This document shows, piece after piece, positions 35,306-44,361 of a DNA stretch of 54,813 nt. Source of the stretch: Bacillota bacterium (lineage in GTDB: Bacteria; Bacillota; Limnochordia; DTU087). Positions within the stretch are counted from its first letter, which is position 1, and each line of letters begins with the position of its first letter. A model generated the notes under the pieces. The model did not search any database. It saw only the letters and a list, made by a program, of their open reading frames with translations, and had not been told where the DNA came from. Location of the stretch: assembly GCA_012798695.1 (NCBI GenBank), contig JAAZMR010000128.1, positions 1-54,813 on the forward strand, in the 5' to 3' direction. The translations under genes were made by a program, and so were the position numbers.

Positions 35306-35645
35306 CACAAGTCTACCTGTAAGCGGGATTCTGTCATTTAAGGCAACCATCTATCTCAGAAGCTAGGATTACTTCCGCCCACAAAGGGTGCCGCTACCAT
35401 AATTTGCGTTGCTGGCTGGTGGGGCTTTCCTCGTTTCATCCGCCGCGTTGCCACGGAGGCTCGTTTCTGTGGAGCTTTTATAGCTACTACTACCCCAGGG
35501 GGATAGGTTTGCTGCCGTCAGGTCACCCTGCCACAGCTTGTGCTGTGCACCAACTTTCTTGCCTGAGACAGGCAAGGCCAGTCCCGACTTTCCTCTAGTG
35601 GTCGTCCTGCGAAGGCCACCAGCGGTTGCCCAGTAGACTTGAGTC
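35306..35645 (-). ncRNA. rnpB: RNase P RNA
   Basis: The catalytic RNA that trims tRNA 5' ends. On the minus strand it contains the universal P4 and core motifs GAGGAAAGTCGGGACT near the 5' side and ACAGAATCCCGCTTAC near the 3' side. Its ends pair as the P1 helix: CAAGTCTAC (35633-35641) with GTAGACTTG (35308-35316). Length of about 340 bases fits a bacterial type A molecule, which is the ancestral form. Bacillus has type B, so this also separates the organism from Bacilli; the class call is tentative. It follows tRNA-Trp by only 35 bases. Confidence 0.92.
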
Positions 35646-35662
35646 TTGGCTCTGTGCCTTGC

Positions 35663-35680
35663 TGCCGCCTCATGGCGGCA
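35663..35680 (-). other. Stem-loop between tRNA-Trp and RNase P RNA
   Basis: TGCCGCC (35663-35669) pairs with GGCGGCA (35674-35680), loop of four. It directly follows the tRNA 3' CCA and has no T tract, so a processing signal on a joint transcript is more likely than a terminator. Confidence 0.4.
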
Positions 35681-35756
35681 TGGCAGGGGAGACAGGAATC
35701 GAACCCGCAGCCCCCGGTTTTGGAGACCGGTGCTCTGCCAATTGAGCTACTCCCCT
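35681..35756 (-). tRNA. tRNA-Trp (anticodon CCA)
   Basis: A 76-base cloverleaf with acceptor AGGGGAG/CTCCCCT, D arm AGCTCAATTGGCAGAGC, anticodon stem CCGGT/ACCGG with loop CTCCAAA (anticodon CCA), and T arm with GGGTTCGATTCC. The 3' CCA is encoded. All conserved positions are intact. Confidence 0.97.
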
Positions 35757-35817
35757 AAGTACGGTGTAAGGCATCGCCATATACTCATTGTCACCTATAG
35801 AGTCCGTCAGCAGATAT

Positions 35818-35846
35818 ATTATACCCCTGCTTCGCAGAAAATGCAA
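35818..35846 (-). promoter_or_regulatory. Promoter of tRNA-Trp and probably rnpB
   Basis: On the minus strand TTGCAT (35841-35846), a 17-base spacer and TATAAT (35818-35823) form a near-consensus sigma-A promoter. It lies about 60 bases before tRNA-Trp. Confidence 0.75.
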
Positions 35847-35868
35847 AACCCATGATCGGCGAGATCCG

Positions 35869-36054
35869 TTACCAAGCACCGTAGATAGCCAAGCAAAAGC
35901 CCAGGAATGATATTACACAACCTGCTACTCTGCGTAGGCGCCAAAGTTTGGCATTCATTTTCCGGGGGCTACTGGGATAATCAAGCATTCGCATCCATAC
36001 GAGCCCCACCCAAGCGAATAGCCCTCCAATCAGTATATATAGTTCTCGCATCAT
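35869..36054 (-). CDS. Small two-segment membrane protein, hypothetical
   Basis: About 61 residues with two hydrophobic segments (YILIGGLFAWVGLVWMRML and VAGCVISFLGFCLAIYGAW) separated by a basic loop (KMNAKLWRLRRVAG), a typical inner-membrane hairpin. Start is uncertain: ATG at 36054 or 36051, both behind AAAGG at long spacing. No family recognised. The composition is convincing, the ribosome site is not. Confidence 0.45.
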   Translation of the reverse strand: MMRELYILIGGLFAWVGLVWMRMLDYPSSPRKMNAKLWRLRRVAGCVISFLGFCLAIYGAW

Positions 36055-36268
36055 GTAGCAATCAGGCCTTTCTAAGAGGGGATCATGCATCTATCCAGTA
36101 TTTGCTTGCCAACAGGTGGTGAGCTGGTCAGCAGCCTAAAGCAATGGACTTATCTGTTAGAGAGCACGTAGATTGCTGGAAATAAGTATATACAGAATCC
36201 CTAAAGGGTGCAAGAAGCCACTTCTGCAGATTCATTTGAGTGGACGATGCTGCGAAATTCCAAGAACC

Positions 36269-37015
36269 CTAATCGATACCGAGCTCAGTGACAACTGATT
36301 TGAGGATATCAGGGAAATTGGTGCAAATACCATCAGTCCCCAACCGAATAAGACTGACCATGTCGGGCAACTGGTTGACGGTCCACGCTCGTACCGAGAG
36401 ACCGAGTCGGTGTGCTTCATTCAGCAATTCTCGATCAACAAGTTTGTACCAAGGATGCAGTCCTTGCCACCCTTCTTGGATGGCTTCATCGAGGATTCCA
36501 GGTACTGCCTCCGAGTAGAGCAAAGCCACCTCAATACCGGCATCCTCTTGCCTTATTTCCCTAAGATATGCACGATGGAAAGAAGAGATGACAATCTCAT
36601 TTCGGGCATCGTATTGGTAAATGATGTCTAGAAGCTTATCGATAATCTTGGGATATGTTTGTCTACCTGCCTTGATCTCAATATTCAAAGCTACATGGTG
36701 GCTAGTAATCTCCAGTACTTCCTGCAGAGTGGGGACCTTTTGTCCCCGAAAGTCAGCATGTATGCCAATGCCTGCATCAAAACGCCGGATTTCGGCCAAG
36801 GTCATATCTTCCACCAGGCCAGAGCCAGTAGTAGTGCGGGCGAGCTCATGATCATGGATTACCACTAGCTCACCATCTCGAGTCAGGTGGACATCCAGCT
36901 CCACCATGGTGGCTCCCATGTCTATCGCTCTTTGGAATGACACTAATGTATTCTCCGGAGCATGGGCCATAGCACCCCGGTGGCCGATTAACTCAAACCT
37001 TTTAGAGATCCGCAT
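36269..37015 (-). CDS. Glycerophosphodiester phosphodiesterase
   Basis: A 248-residue GDPD-family TIM barrel. It has [18 protein letters not shown] (catalytic His and Arg), [17 protein letters not shown] (metal-binding Glu and Asp, second catalytic His) and the later NIEIKAG and RAWTVN. It hydrolyses glycerophosphodiesters to glycerol 3-phosphate and an alcohol. No signal peptide, so cytoplasmic. ATG at 37015 follows AGTGGGGG; a longer frame upstream is not supported. Functionally linked with the glycerol kinase gene 1.4 kb away, as both feed glycerol 3-phosphate. Confidence 0.93.
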   Translation of the reverse strand: MRISKRFELIGHRGAMAHAPENTLVSFQRAIDMGATMVELDVHLTRDGELVVIHDHELARTTTGSGLVEDMTLAEIRRFDAGIGIHADFRGQKVPTLQEVLEITSHHVALNIEIKAGRQTYPKIIDKLLDIIYQYDARNEIVISSFHRAYLREIRQEDAGIEVALLYSEAVPGILDEAIQEGWQGLHPWYKLVDRELLNEAHRLGLSVRAWTVNQLPDMVSLIRLGTDGICTNFPDILKSVVTELGID

Positions 37016-37209
37016 CTGGCAAAACCCCCACTGGCAATCGCGCTTTGTTACATGCATGTAACATTCGCTGGTGTGAGAGAGTTTTCCTTCAAAACGGGGA
37101 CAGGTGCGGCCATTTTCGCCTGACTCACTGGAGGTTTCCACTAGTTCGTGTCGAATTGGTTCTGGGAGAATATACCTCTCGGCAAAGCGGCATCGAAAGG
37201 AGTAAATAC

Positions 37210-38940
37210 ATGCGATTTCCCAAGATAAACTTTTGGCCGGGCAGACGTCGGAAGCAAAAAGTGCAAGCACTTGAGGAAACGGTGGTGCGCGGATGGCCCA
37301 TTCTCCGTCTGGTGAAAGTCAGTGTAACGATTTTCTTGATTATCACCTTTAGTATCACCGGGTTGCTTCTCTGGAATATTAGCATTCTGCGGACTGGTGT
37401 AGAAGAGCTAGGCTCCAGATATATGAGAATGATGCAGTTTGCTTCTTCGACAGCCACAGATGTACAACAAGCCCAAGCCACTATCTATCAGAAACTGAAC
37501 GCCTACTACGAATGGGGCGTTCTGTCTGATATCTCTCAGGATTTCAGTAATCTAAGCTTTAGTCTATCAATGCTCTCTCAGAGTGCGGCAGATGAAGACA
37601 GATACCGGTATGCCATCGAAAACATGCAAGAAGCCCAAACGCATTTGGATAAAGAAGTCCAAGAGATCACGGCTATGGTGGACGATGATGAAAAAGCAGA
37701 AGCTCTCGCCATTTTACCCATCTATATGAACAGTATCGCTCAGGAGAGCTCCAACATGAACATGGATCTTTGGATGCGGGTAAATGGACTCCTTGAGGAA
37801 ACTGATGCCTCAGTGCAAAGGACCTACAGAGTTCTGAGCATCATGGGTGGTGCGGCCATAGTTATCATTGTACTTCTGGGAGTTTTTATGAGTCAGGGTG
37901 TCAAGAAGGTACATAGAGTCATCTCAGGGACATCGGATCATGCCACTAGTCGAGCAGCGGCAACTATGCAGACGGCTAACGCAATGAAAGAACGGGCCAA
38001 TGATGTAGCTGCTGCCGTGACCGAAGCGGAAGTTGTTATCGATGAAGTCTCTTCGCGCAGCTCTCAGGTGGCTTCGGAAAACTTAGAACGGGTTAATGAA
38101 GTGATTAGTGGCCTGACCAGAAGCTCTCAGCAGACCTTAGAGTCTGCTAGAGGTACCTACAGTATGATCGAGAAACTGGAGAATGATATACACGAAGGCA
38201 CTGTGGCTGTGAATGAGACTGTTACCGTAGCTACCTCCAATACTGATAGTGCACGTACAGCTGGAGAGAAGGCTAAGGCTTTCCAGGAAGCTATCGGCCA
38301 AGTCAATCAGATGACGGCTAGGATTACCGATATTGCTAAACAGACTCAATTGCTGAGCTTTAATGCCAGCATAGAGGCGGCTAGAGCTGGAGATGCGGGT
38401 CGGGGATTTCAGGTAGTGGCTACCGAGATCAAATCCCTGGCCGATGACAGCAAGAAGGCAGCCGATGAGATTCGGGCCATAACTGATGGTATTCAAGATG
38501 CAGCCGATGAGATTAGTTCATTTGTGGCCACCACTGCTTCCGGGACTGAGCAGGTGCAGAACATGTCGAGGCGCATCGCTGATGTATTAGGCCAGGTGTC
38601 AGTCTCGTTCACGCAGATTAAGAACCTGATGGAGGGTGTAACCGAAGTAGCCTCCAGCCAGGAAGAGGAAGCAGTCGATGCCAATACCAGCTATGAAGAA
38701 GCAATGGCTGCCATGTTACAAATCAATGCACAGTTGCAGGAGATCTCAGCGAGCATGCAGCAGCTGGTGGAGATGAATCAGCATCTGTTGGAGGATATTG
38801 AGCAAACTACGGAGAACGCTGATGAGCAGGTGCGCCTGGCGAAGATAGTTACCGATAACATTGAGGTTCTCGTCCGCAGAGCTAGGCCAAATAGCAGAAA
38901 AGAGAGACGCGCGCGGGCTCTACCGTGGTTCCGGAAGTAG
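37210..38940 (+). CDS. Methyl-accepting chemotaxis-like protein
   Basis: A 576-residue transducer. Membrane segments lie at about 35-58 and 215-237, enclosing a helical sensor domain of about 155 residues with no recognised ligand fold. The cytoplasmic part is a long coiled coil with the receptor tip at about 375-430: [21 protein letters not shown], then [18 protein letters not shown]. The tip differs from the classic form only slightly, so coupling to CheA/CheW is expected. There is no obvious HAMP domain. It ends in a basic tail ([14 protein letters not shown]). ATG at 37210 follows AAAGGAG. No other chemotaxis or flagellar gene is in the window. Confidence 0.88.
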   Translation: MRFPKINFWPGRRRKQKVQALEETVVRGWPILRLVKVSVTIFLIITFSITGLLLWNISILRTGVEELGSRYMRMMQFASSTATDVQQAQATIYQKLNAYYEWGVLSDISQDFSNLSFSLSMLSQSAADEDRYRYAIENMQEAQTHLDKEVQEITAMVDDDEKAEALAILPIYMNSIAQESSNMNMDLWMRVNGLLEETDASVQRTYRVLSIMGGAAIVIIVLLGVFMSQGVKKVHRVISGTSDHATSRAAATMQTANAMKERANDVAAAVTEAEVVIDEVSSRSSQVASENLERVNEVISGLTRSSQQTLESARGTYSMIEKLENDIHEGTVAVNETVTVATSNTDSARTAGEKAKAFQEAIGQVNQMTARITDIAKQTQLLSFNASIEAARAGDAGRGFQVVATEIKSLADDSKKAADEIRAITDGIQDAADEISSFVATTASGTEQVQNMSRRIADVLGQVSVSFTQIKNLMEGVTEVASSQEEEAVDANTSYEEAMAAMLQINAQLQEISASMQQLVEMNQHLLEDIEQTTENADEQVRLAKIVTDNIEVLVRRARPNSRKERRARALPWFRK

Positions 38941-38955
38941 GAGCGGAGGTTCGAC

Positions 38956-39465
38956 ATGTGCAATAATGAATCATGGGTGGGGCGGGAAGCCCAAACCGCC
39001 TATGAGCAACTGTTGGTACAGATGGAAGCTTTATTGGCACCTGAGATTGACTGGCTGGCCAATTTGGCCAACGCAACCGCACTGTTGTACCATGCACTGC
39101 CGGATTTGAATTGGGCTGGGTTCTATCTACATAAGCAGGGTGAGCTGATCTTGGGGCCTTTTCAGGGGAAACCGGCCTGTGTAAGGATCGCAATAGGTAA
39201 AGGTGTTTGTGGTACCGCGGCTGAACGACGGGAGACTGTGGTAGTTCAGGATGTACATTTATTTCCGGGTCATATAGTGTGTGATCTGGCTTCTCGCTCA
39301 GAGATCGTAGTGCCTATCATCCAAGATGAAAGAGTGTGGGGAGTCTTGGATCTGGATTCTCCTTGTAAAGGCCGATTTTCCAGACTGGACCAAACGTATT
39401 TAGAAAGATTAGTAGAGCTCTTATATGAACATGTTGAGTGGCGGGCTGCCTGTGGCAAAATCTGA
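38956..39465 (+). CDS. msrC: Free methionine-R-sulfoxide reductase (GAF domain)
   Basis: A 169-residue single GAF domain of the fRMsr (YebR/YtsP) family, which reduces free methionine-R-sulfoxide. The three family cysteines are present: KPACVRI, GKGVCGTAA and GHIVCDLASRSEIVVP. NWAGFYL and LGPFQGK also match. Start is ATG at 38956, behind GGAGCGGAGG. It lies 15 bases after the chemoreceptor-like gene and 21 before ppx, suggesting one operon, though a functional link is not clear. Confidence 0.93.
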   Translation: MCNNESWVGREAQTAYEQLLVQMEALLAPEIDWLANLANATALLYHALPDLNWAGFYLHKQGELILGPFQGKPACVRIAIGKGVCGTAAERRETVVVQDVHLFPGHIVCDLASRSEIVVPIIQDERVWGVLDLDSPCKGRFSRLDQTYLERLVELLYEHVEWRAACGKI

Positions 39466-39486
39466 GCAAATGGGGAAGATACTATC

Positions 39487-40995
39487 ATGGAGCGAATAGC
39501 TATTATTGACATGGGCTCAAATTCTGTGCGCCTGATCATCATGGATATCGGGCCAGAGGGTGAGTACCATCAGATGGAAAATGTCAAGGAGACAGTACGC
39601 CTAGTTGAGAACACTACTGCTGATGGATCCCTGCACCCGAAAGCACAGGACCATGCAGTGGAGGCCTTGTCGTTTTTCGCCAGATTGTGTGATGTGCGGC
39701 GGGTAGACAAAATCATCGCTGTGGCAACTGCCGCGGTGAGAAGGGCGCCTAACCGTGATGAGTTCTTGATGAGATTACGTAGGGAAACCGGCATTGATGT
39801 ACGCATGCTAACTGGTGAAGAAGAAGCTGATCTAGATTATATAGGGATAGTTAATACGGTTGCTCCTGAGACTGGCCTCATCGTAGATGTAGGTGGCGGT
39901 AGTACGAAACTGTTGGGGTACCGCAATCGGTTAAAAGAAGCATCAGCGACACTGCCTTTTGGCATAGTTACCCTCACTGACCGATTCCTCAGTACGGATC
40001 AGATTGACCCCACATCCTTAGCTGAGCTGGAAGCATTTCTGACTGGAGAGTTCGGTGGCCTCGCATGGCTATCTGAATACGACAAGATAGTCGCTTTGGG
40101 TGGAACTGCTCGCACACTTGCCCGGATAGATCGACGAAGGCGGGCGTATAAACCCGATATTACTCACGGGTATCAGATGCAAGCGGAAGCAGTCCACAGC
40201 ATCTATCAGCGGATAACTAACCTGGATCTGGAGGGTCGCTGCCGTATCCCCGGCATGTCCTTGGAGAGAGCTGATGTAATCGTAGCAGGCATCGCCGTCA
40301 TTAATCAGCTGGTGGAAGTTACAGGTATTGAACAGCTGATTACAAGCAGGAGTGGATTAAGGGATGGGCTGCTATTTCATTACCTGTCCAGGGAAACGCA
40401 GGATCCTATCTTACCTAGTCCGCTGATGCATAGTGTAGACAACCTCATCCACTATTACAACATTGAAGGTTCCCATGTACGGCATGTAAGCAATCTAGCT
40501 TTATCTCTATTTGATCAGCTGAGGCCAATACACGGCCTGGATACTTATGAGCGGCGATTGCTAATTGTGGCCTCACTGTTACACGACATAGGTGTAGCAG
40601 TAAACCAGGAAAACCACTATAAACATACCTTTTACATGATCCTTAATGCAAGGATCAATGGTTTGACCCACCGGGAACTGGTGACATGTGCCTTTGTAGC
40701 TGCATCCCACGAGCGTTATTACCTACAGGGGGTAAGAGAGTATCTAGAACCGGCTGGGCCGTTACACCGCGGAGATGCTCGCCGGATCATGCTGCTAGCT
40801 TTAGTTCTGCGGCTAGCTAAGAGCTTTGATAGAGGTAGCAGTGGGGTAGTAGAGGCTGTTAAGGTGGAGTATGACGATCAGGCTATTAGAATTCATCTAA
40901 AAATAGGAGGCAAGGCCAGGCTGGAGACACAGGCAGCTATGGCCCATGCCTCTGACTGTAAAGCACTGCTGGGACGTGAACTACAGATTTTGTAG
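39487..40995 (+). CDS. ppx: Ppx/GppA-type exopolyphosphatase
   Basis: A 502-residue protein of the Ppx/GppA phosphatase family with an ASKHA fold: IIDMGSNSVRLIIMD, ATAAVRRAPNRDEF, GEEEADLDYIG and VDVGGGSTKLL, followed by GTARTLARI. The C-terminal part (about 320-500) is HD-like, with SLLHDIGVAVNQENHYKHTFYMI. It should split polyphosphate or pppGpp; which is preferred cannot be told. ATG at 39487 follows a weak GGGGAAG. Translationally close to the GAF gene. Confidence 0.92.
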   Translation: MERIAIIDMGSNSVRLIIMDIGPEGEYHQMENVKETVRLVENTTADGSLHPKAQDHAVEALSFFARLCDVRRVDKIIAVATAAVRRAPNRDEFLMRLRRETGIDVRMLTGEEEADLDYIGIVNTVAPETGLIVDVGGGSTKLLGYRNRLKEASATLPFGIVTLTDRFLSTDQIDPTSLAELEAFLTGEFGGLAWLSEYDKIVALGGTARTLARIDRRRRAYKPDITHGYQMQAEAVHSIYQRITNLDLEGRCRIPGMSLERADVIVAGIAVINQLVEVTGIEQLITSRSGLRDGLLFHYLSRETQDPILPSPLMHSVDNLIHYYNIEGSHVRHVSNLALSLFDQLRPIHGLDTYERRLLIVASLLHDIGVAVNQENHYKHTFYMILNARINGLTHRELVTCAFVAASHERYYLQGVREYLEPAGPLHRGDARRIMLLALVLRLAKSFDRGSSGVVEAVKVEYDDQAIRIHLKIGGKARLETQAAMAHASDCKALLGRELQIL

Positions 40996-41115
40996 ATTTG
41001 CCCATCTGTACAGGAGATTGGGTGGTCTTTTGAGGAGACAACTGCGCTAGCAGGAGGGAAGAGGTCTGGTGAAGAAAAAAGACGATAGTTTGACGATATG
41101 GGAGGGTTAAGTCAC

Positions 41116-42267
41116 ATGACGCAGACTAGGCATGAAGAATTGATCCTGCAGACCGTGGGAGCACTCCAAACAGCTGAGTCTAAAGCTGAAGCGCTGCAGT
41201 GCTTCGTGGGTTTTGATGGGTTTGTTGATGAGATTATCCATGTGGTAGATAAACGGGTTGACTTTGAGTCCTATACTCGAGTAGAAACCATTGGCGAGCT
41301 CGCTGAACGCATTGGCCGCGCAGCTGGGCTAAGCACGAATATCGAGCTGATTCCCAAGCAGATGAAACTTGGTGGCAATGGACCGATCATGGCTAATGCC
41401 CTCAGGAGTTTTGGGGCCCAGGTGACTTATGTTGGTTGTTTAGGTCACCCTGATGTCCACCAAGTTTTCCGAGAGCTGGCAGATGCTTGTGAGACCTACT
41501 CCATTAGCGATCCAGGCCATACTGATGCACTCGAGTTTGTCGATGGGAAGCTTATGCTCGGCAAAATCGAGATCCTGAAAGAGGTTAACTGGGACAATAT
41601 TATTGCCCAGGTACCATTGCAGAAAATGACAGAGATCTTCTCTCGATCTGATTTGGTCAGTATGGTGAATTGGACCATGATCCCATACATGAATAACATC
41701 TGGGAACACCTGCTGAAAGAAGTCCTGCCCCAAGTGAGCACTACGGACAAGCCATTGGCTTTCTTTGATCTGGCTGATCCGGAGAAACGCAATGTAGAGG
41801 ATATTGCCGGGGCCATGAAGATGGTTCAGCGTTTCGAGCAGTACTACCGTGTAATTTTGGGCTTGAATCGCAAGGAAGCTTCAGAGATCGCTGCGGTTTT
41901 GGGTGTAGACCTCAGCGATAAACCTGAAACTGTAAGCCTCGAAGAGATTACTCGTGCTATAGCCGATGACTTGGGGATTTACTGTTTGGTAGTCCATCCA
42001 GTGACCGAGGCAGGGACAGTGGTGGGTGATGAGTTCTTCCACATAGAGGGACCATATTGTGCCAAACCCAAACTGACAACTGGTGCAGGCGACAACTTCA
42101 ATGCTGGTTTTTGCTTAGGCCAGGTTTTGGGCCTATCTCCCCAGCAGTGTCTTATTACTGGCACTGGCACGTCTGGATTCTATGTGCGAAGCATGCGAAG
42201 CCCCAATTTCACAGAGCTAATGGATTTCCTCAAATTGTGGTCGGAGAACGTGGGTCAGGATTTCTAG
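41116..42267 (+). CDS. PfkB-family carbohydrate kinase
   Basis: A 383-residue ribokinase-type enzyme. GFDGFVDEIIHVVD begins the fold, KLGGNGPIMANALRSFGAQVTYVG is the N-terminal signature, and TTGAGDNFNAGFCLG holds the anion hole and catalytic Asp. It is longer than most PfkB proteins, with extra residues at the start and around 170-200. It phosphorylates a sugar or related molecule with ATP; substrate unknown. ATG at 41116 follows GGGAGGG by nine bases, so ATG at 41098 is rejected. Precedes the acyl-carrier-like gene by 115 bases. Confidence 0.88.
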   Translation: MTQTRHEELILQTVGALQTAESKAEALQCFVGFDGFVDEIIHVVDKRVDFESYTRVETIGELAERIGRAAGLSTNIELIPKQMKLGGNGPIMANALRSFGAQVTYVGCLGHPDVHQVFRELADACETYSISDPGHTDALEFVDGKLMLGKIEILKEVNWDNIIAQVPLQKMTEIFSRSDLVSMVNWTMIPYMNNIWEHLLKEVLPQVSTTDKPLAFFDLADPEKRNVEDIAGAMKMVQRFEQYYRVILGLNRKEASEIAAVLGVDLSDKPETVSLEEITRAIADDLGIYCLVVHPVTEAGTVVGDEFFHIEGPYCAKPKLTTGAGDNFNAGFCLGQVLGLSPQQCLITGTGTSGFYVRSMRSPNFTELMDFLKLWSENVGQDF

Positions 42268-42382
42268 AACATAATGGTTCTAGGCTTCGCCTCATTTTTC
42301 TTCCAGCCAGTCAAGATTATGTCCAAATTAGCTCCTGGGCATAATACGAGGCAGACTGCTAGGATGGGAAAGGAGGCGGAGC

Positions 42383-42664
42383 ATGAATCTTTATAGTCGC
42401 CTGGAAGATAGGGTGATCGAGATCATCTCTAGTTTTTCAGGAGCGTTGGAGGAGACCATCACGCCTGGTGATAATGTTCGGCAGGAAGATGGCGGATGGT
42501 TGGAAGATGATGAACTGTCCGCGTTGGTCGATGAACTTGAGGGCGAGTTTGGCATTACCATTGATACCTATGCTTTGGCAGACATAGAGAAAGTCGATGA
42601 GTTGATCGACATGGTACAGGAACTGGTCATGGAGAAAATCGCTGGTGATAAGGACTTAATCTAG
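42383..42664 (+). CDS. Acyl-carrier-like protein without the carrier Ser
   Basis: A 93-residue, very acidic helical protein. Residues 40-75 line up well with helices 2 and 3 of acyl carrier proteins: LEDDELSALVDELEGEFGITID, then IEKVDELIDMVQEL. The DSL motif that takes phosphopantetheine is changed: by this alignment the Ser becomes Asp42. So it probably has the ACP fold but cannot carry an acyl group. ATG at 42383 follows AAAGGAGG. No fatty acid or polyketide gene is near. It may be a structural or regulatory ACP homologue. Confidence 0.72.
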   Translation: MNLYSRLEDRVIEIISSFSGALEETITPGDNVRQEDGGWLEDDELSALVDELEGEFGITIDTYALADIEKVDELIDMVQELVMEKIAGDKDLI

Positions 42665-42727
42665 AATATCGGCAGCTGTTCCTAGGGCGGGAATTTCGGG
42701 GTTAAGTCATATCAGCTGAGTACATGG

Positions 42728-42766
42728 CTCACGGCCCTTGCAGGTATGCTCGGGCCGTGAGTTTTT
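42728..42766 (+). terminator. Terminator after the acyl-carrier-like gene
   Basis: CTCACGGCCC (42728-42737) pairs perfectly with GGGCCGTGAG (42752-42761), then five T. A strong rho-independent terminator. Confidence 0.88.
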
Positions 42767-42795
42767 GATCTGCGGTTTTCGTGGCAAAACTTCTC

Positions 42796-44190
42796 TTACT
42801 TCTTGCCAAAAAGGCTGCCTACCACCGTCTTAGTGCTGGCAAGGGCCATCTGAATGTGACTGTGGTTACGTGTGAAAATCTCATCCAGTGCACTGATCAC
42901 CTGATCGATTTCATCCTGAGTGACGACGAGCGGTGGTTCTAACCGAATGACGTTAGGGTTATTTAGAGTGTAGGCTGTAATGATATGATGACGATTGAGC
43001 AGCTCACCGGCAACCATGGCTCCGAGATACTCCTCTGAGAACTTACTGACAGCTCCCTTTGTGAGTCTATTCATCAGGCCCTGAGGTTTGGCAAACTCCA
43101 GACCAATCAAGAGGCCGCGCCCGCGTACTTCGGTAATGAGGCCGTGTTTCTCTTGGAGTTGCTCTAGGTTCCTGAGCAGATACTGACCGTTTCTCTCAGC
43201 CCGTTCAGGTAGGTCTTCTTCGATAATGGCATTTAGTGCTGAGATACCGGCAGCTACAGCCCGGGTATTGCCTCCGAAAGTAGAGGTGTGTAAGAGGGCT
43301 CTATCCATGGGCCCATAGGCTCGATCCCACACCTCGGATGTAGTGATGGTAGCCCCAATCGGCATAAGTCCTCCACCTAGTGATTTTGCCACACAGAGGA
43401 TGTCAGGGGCAATGTCCTCATGTTGGCATGCAAAAAGCTTGCCAGTGCGTCCGAAACCGGTCTGGATCTCATCAGCTATGAATAGGGTTCCATACCGGGA
43501 GCAAAGCTCTCTCACTTTGGTTAGGTAACCGGTAGGTGGTATGATTACACCACCTTCACCCTGAATGGGCTCCACGATAAAGGCGGCTACATCTGCGCGG
43601 GCTAGCTCGTTCTCCAAAGCTATAACATCACCATAGGGGATGGCTTGACAACCGGGCACTAAGGGAGCGAAAGGTTGCTGATACTTGCTGCGCCCCGTGA
43701 CGGATAGTGCACCAAAAGTCTTGCCGTGGAAAGCTCCTTCACAATAAAGGAGCCGCTGCCGCCCGGTAGCAATACGGGCCATTTTCAGGGCACCTTCTAC
43801 AGCTTCCGCACCACTATTGCAGAAAAAGGTTCTTTGTAGTAGTCCCGGGGTAACTTGGGCTAGATTGTGAGCCAAAGCTGCCGTCATACCATTGAGGCTG
43901 GCTTGTAGAAGGTTTGGCAATGCCTGTACTTGGCTTAAGGCCTTTTCCACTACAGCTGGGTTATGCCCTAGGTTCAGAGCACCATAGGCTCCCAGAAAGT
44001 CCAAATAAATATTGCCTTCTTCGTCCCAGACCCGCATGCCATCGGCTTTTACGAATCGCTTGTCAAAACTGAGCAGTCCCATCATCTGAGCCAATCCCGG
44101 ATTCATATATTCCTTGTATAGATCACGAACATCCTGTCTGGAGAATTCCAGCACATCATCTATAGTGAATAATTGGTTTCCAGTATCCAT
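42796..44190 (-). CDS. Class III aminotransferase (putrescine/ornithine type)
   Basis: A 464-residue PLP enzyme. CNSGAEAVEGALKMAR binds the phosphate, GAFHGKTFGALSVTG follows, ADEIQTGFGRTG has the pyridine-N Asp, and the Schiff-base Lys is in CVAKSLGGGLMPIGA. HTSTFGGNTRAVAAG and EVRGRGLLIGLEF complete the pattern. The N-terminal extension (FTIDDVLEFSRQDVRDLYKEYMNPGLAQMM) is like that of putrescine aminotransferase (PatA/YgjG), so polyamine or ornithine breakdown is likeliest; 4-aminobutyrate or acetylornithine are alternatives. ATG at 44190 follows GGGAGGG; the 35 residues upstream in frame are rejected. Confidence 0.9.
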   Translation of the reverse strand: MDTGNQLFTIDDVLEFSRQDVRDLYKEYMNPGLAQMMGLLSFDKRFVKADGMRVWDEEGNIYLDFLGAYGALNLGHNPAVVEKALSQVQALPNLLQASLNGMTAALAHNLAQVTPGLLQRTFFCNSGAEAVEGALKMARIATGRQRLLYCEGAFHGKTFGALSVTGRSKYQQPFAPLVPGCQAIPYGDVIALENELARADVAAFIVEPIQGEGGVIIPPTGYLTKVRELCSRYGTLFIADEIQTGFGRTGKLFACQHEDIAPDILCVAKSLGGGLMPIGATITTSEVWDRAYGPMDRALLHTSTFGGNTRAVAAGISALNAIIEEDLPERAERNGQYLLRNLEQLQEKHGLITEVRGRGLLIGLEFAKPQGLMNRLTKGAVSKFSEEYLGAMVAGELLNRHHIITAYTLNNPNVIRLEPPLVVTQDEIDQVISALDEIFTRNHSHIQMALASTKTVVGSLFGKK

Positions 44191-44361
44191 GGAAAACCCT
44201 CCCTCGTCACTGTCCGTAACTTCCGAGCCGCAAAAAAGGGCCATGGGTAGACTTATTCGTACCCAATAGGGGAATTCCCTTCCAACCAGGGCCAATCATA
44301 CCCCCGAGGATAAGGAGCTATAGCCTGGACAAAAGACCCTATTTAGGACAGTTAATGTGTG

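Noticed and set aside
37016-37270. 85-residue extension of the glycerophosphodiesterase
   Set aside because: It overlaps the start of the opposite chemoreceptor gene, and the family begins right at [12 protein letters not shown].
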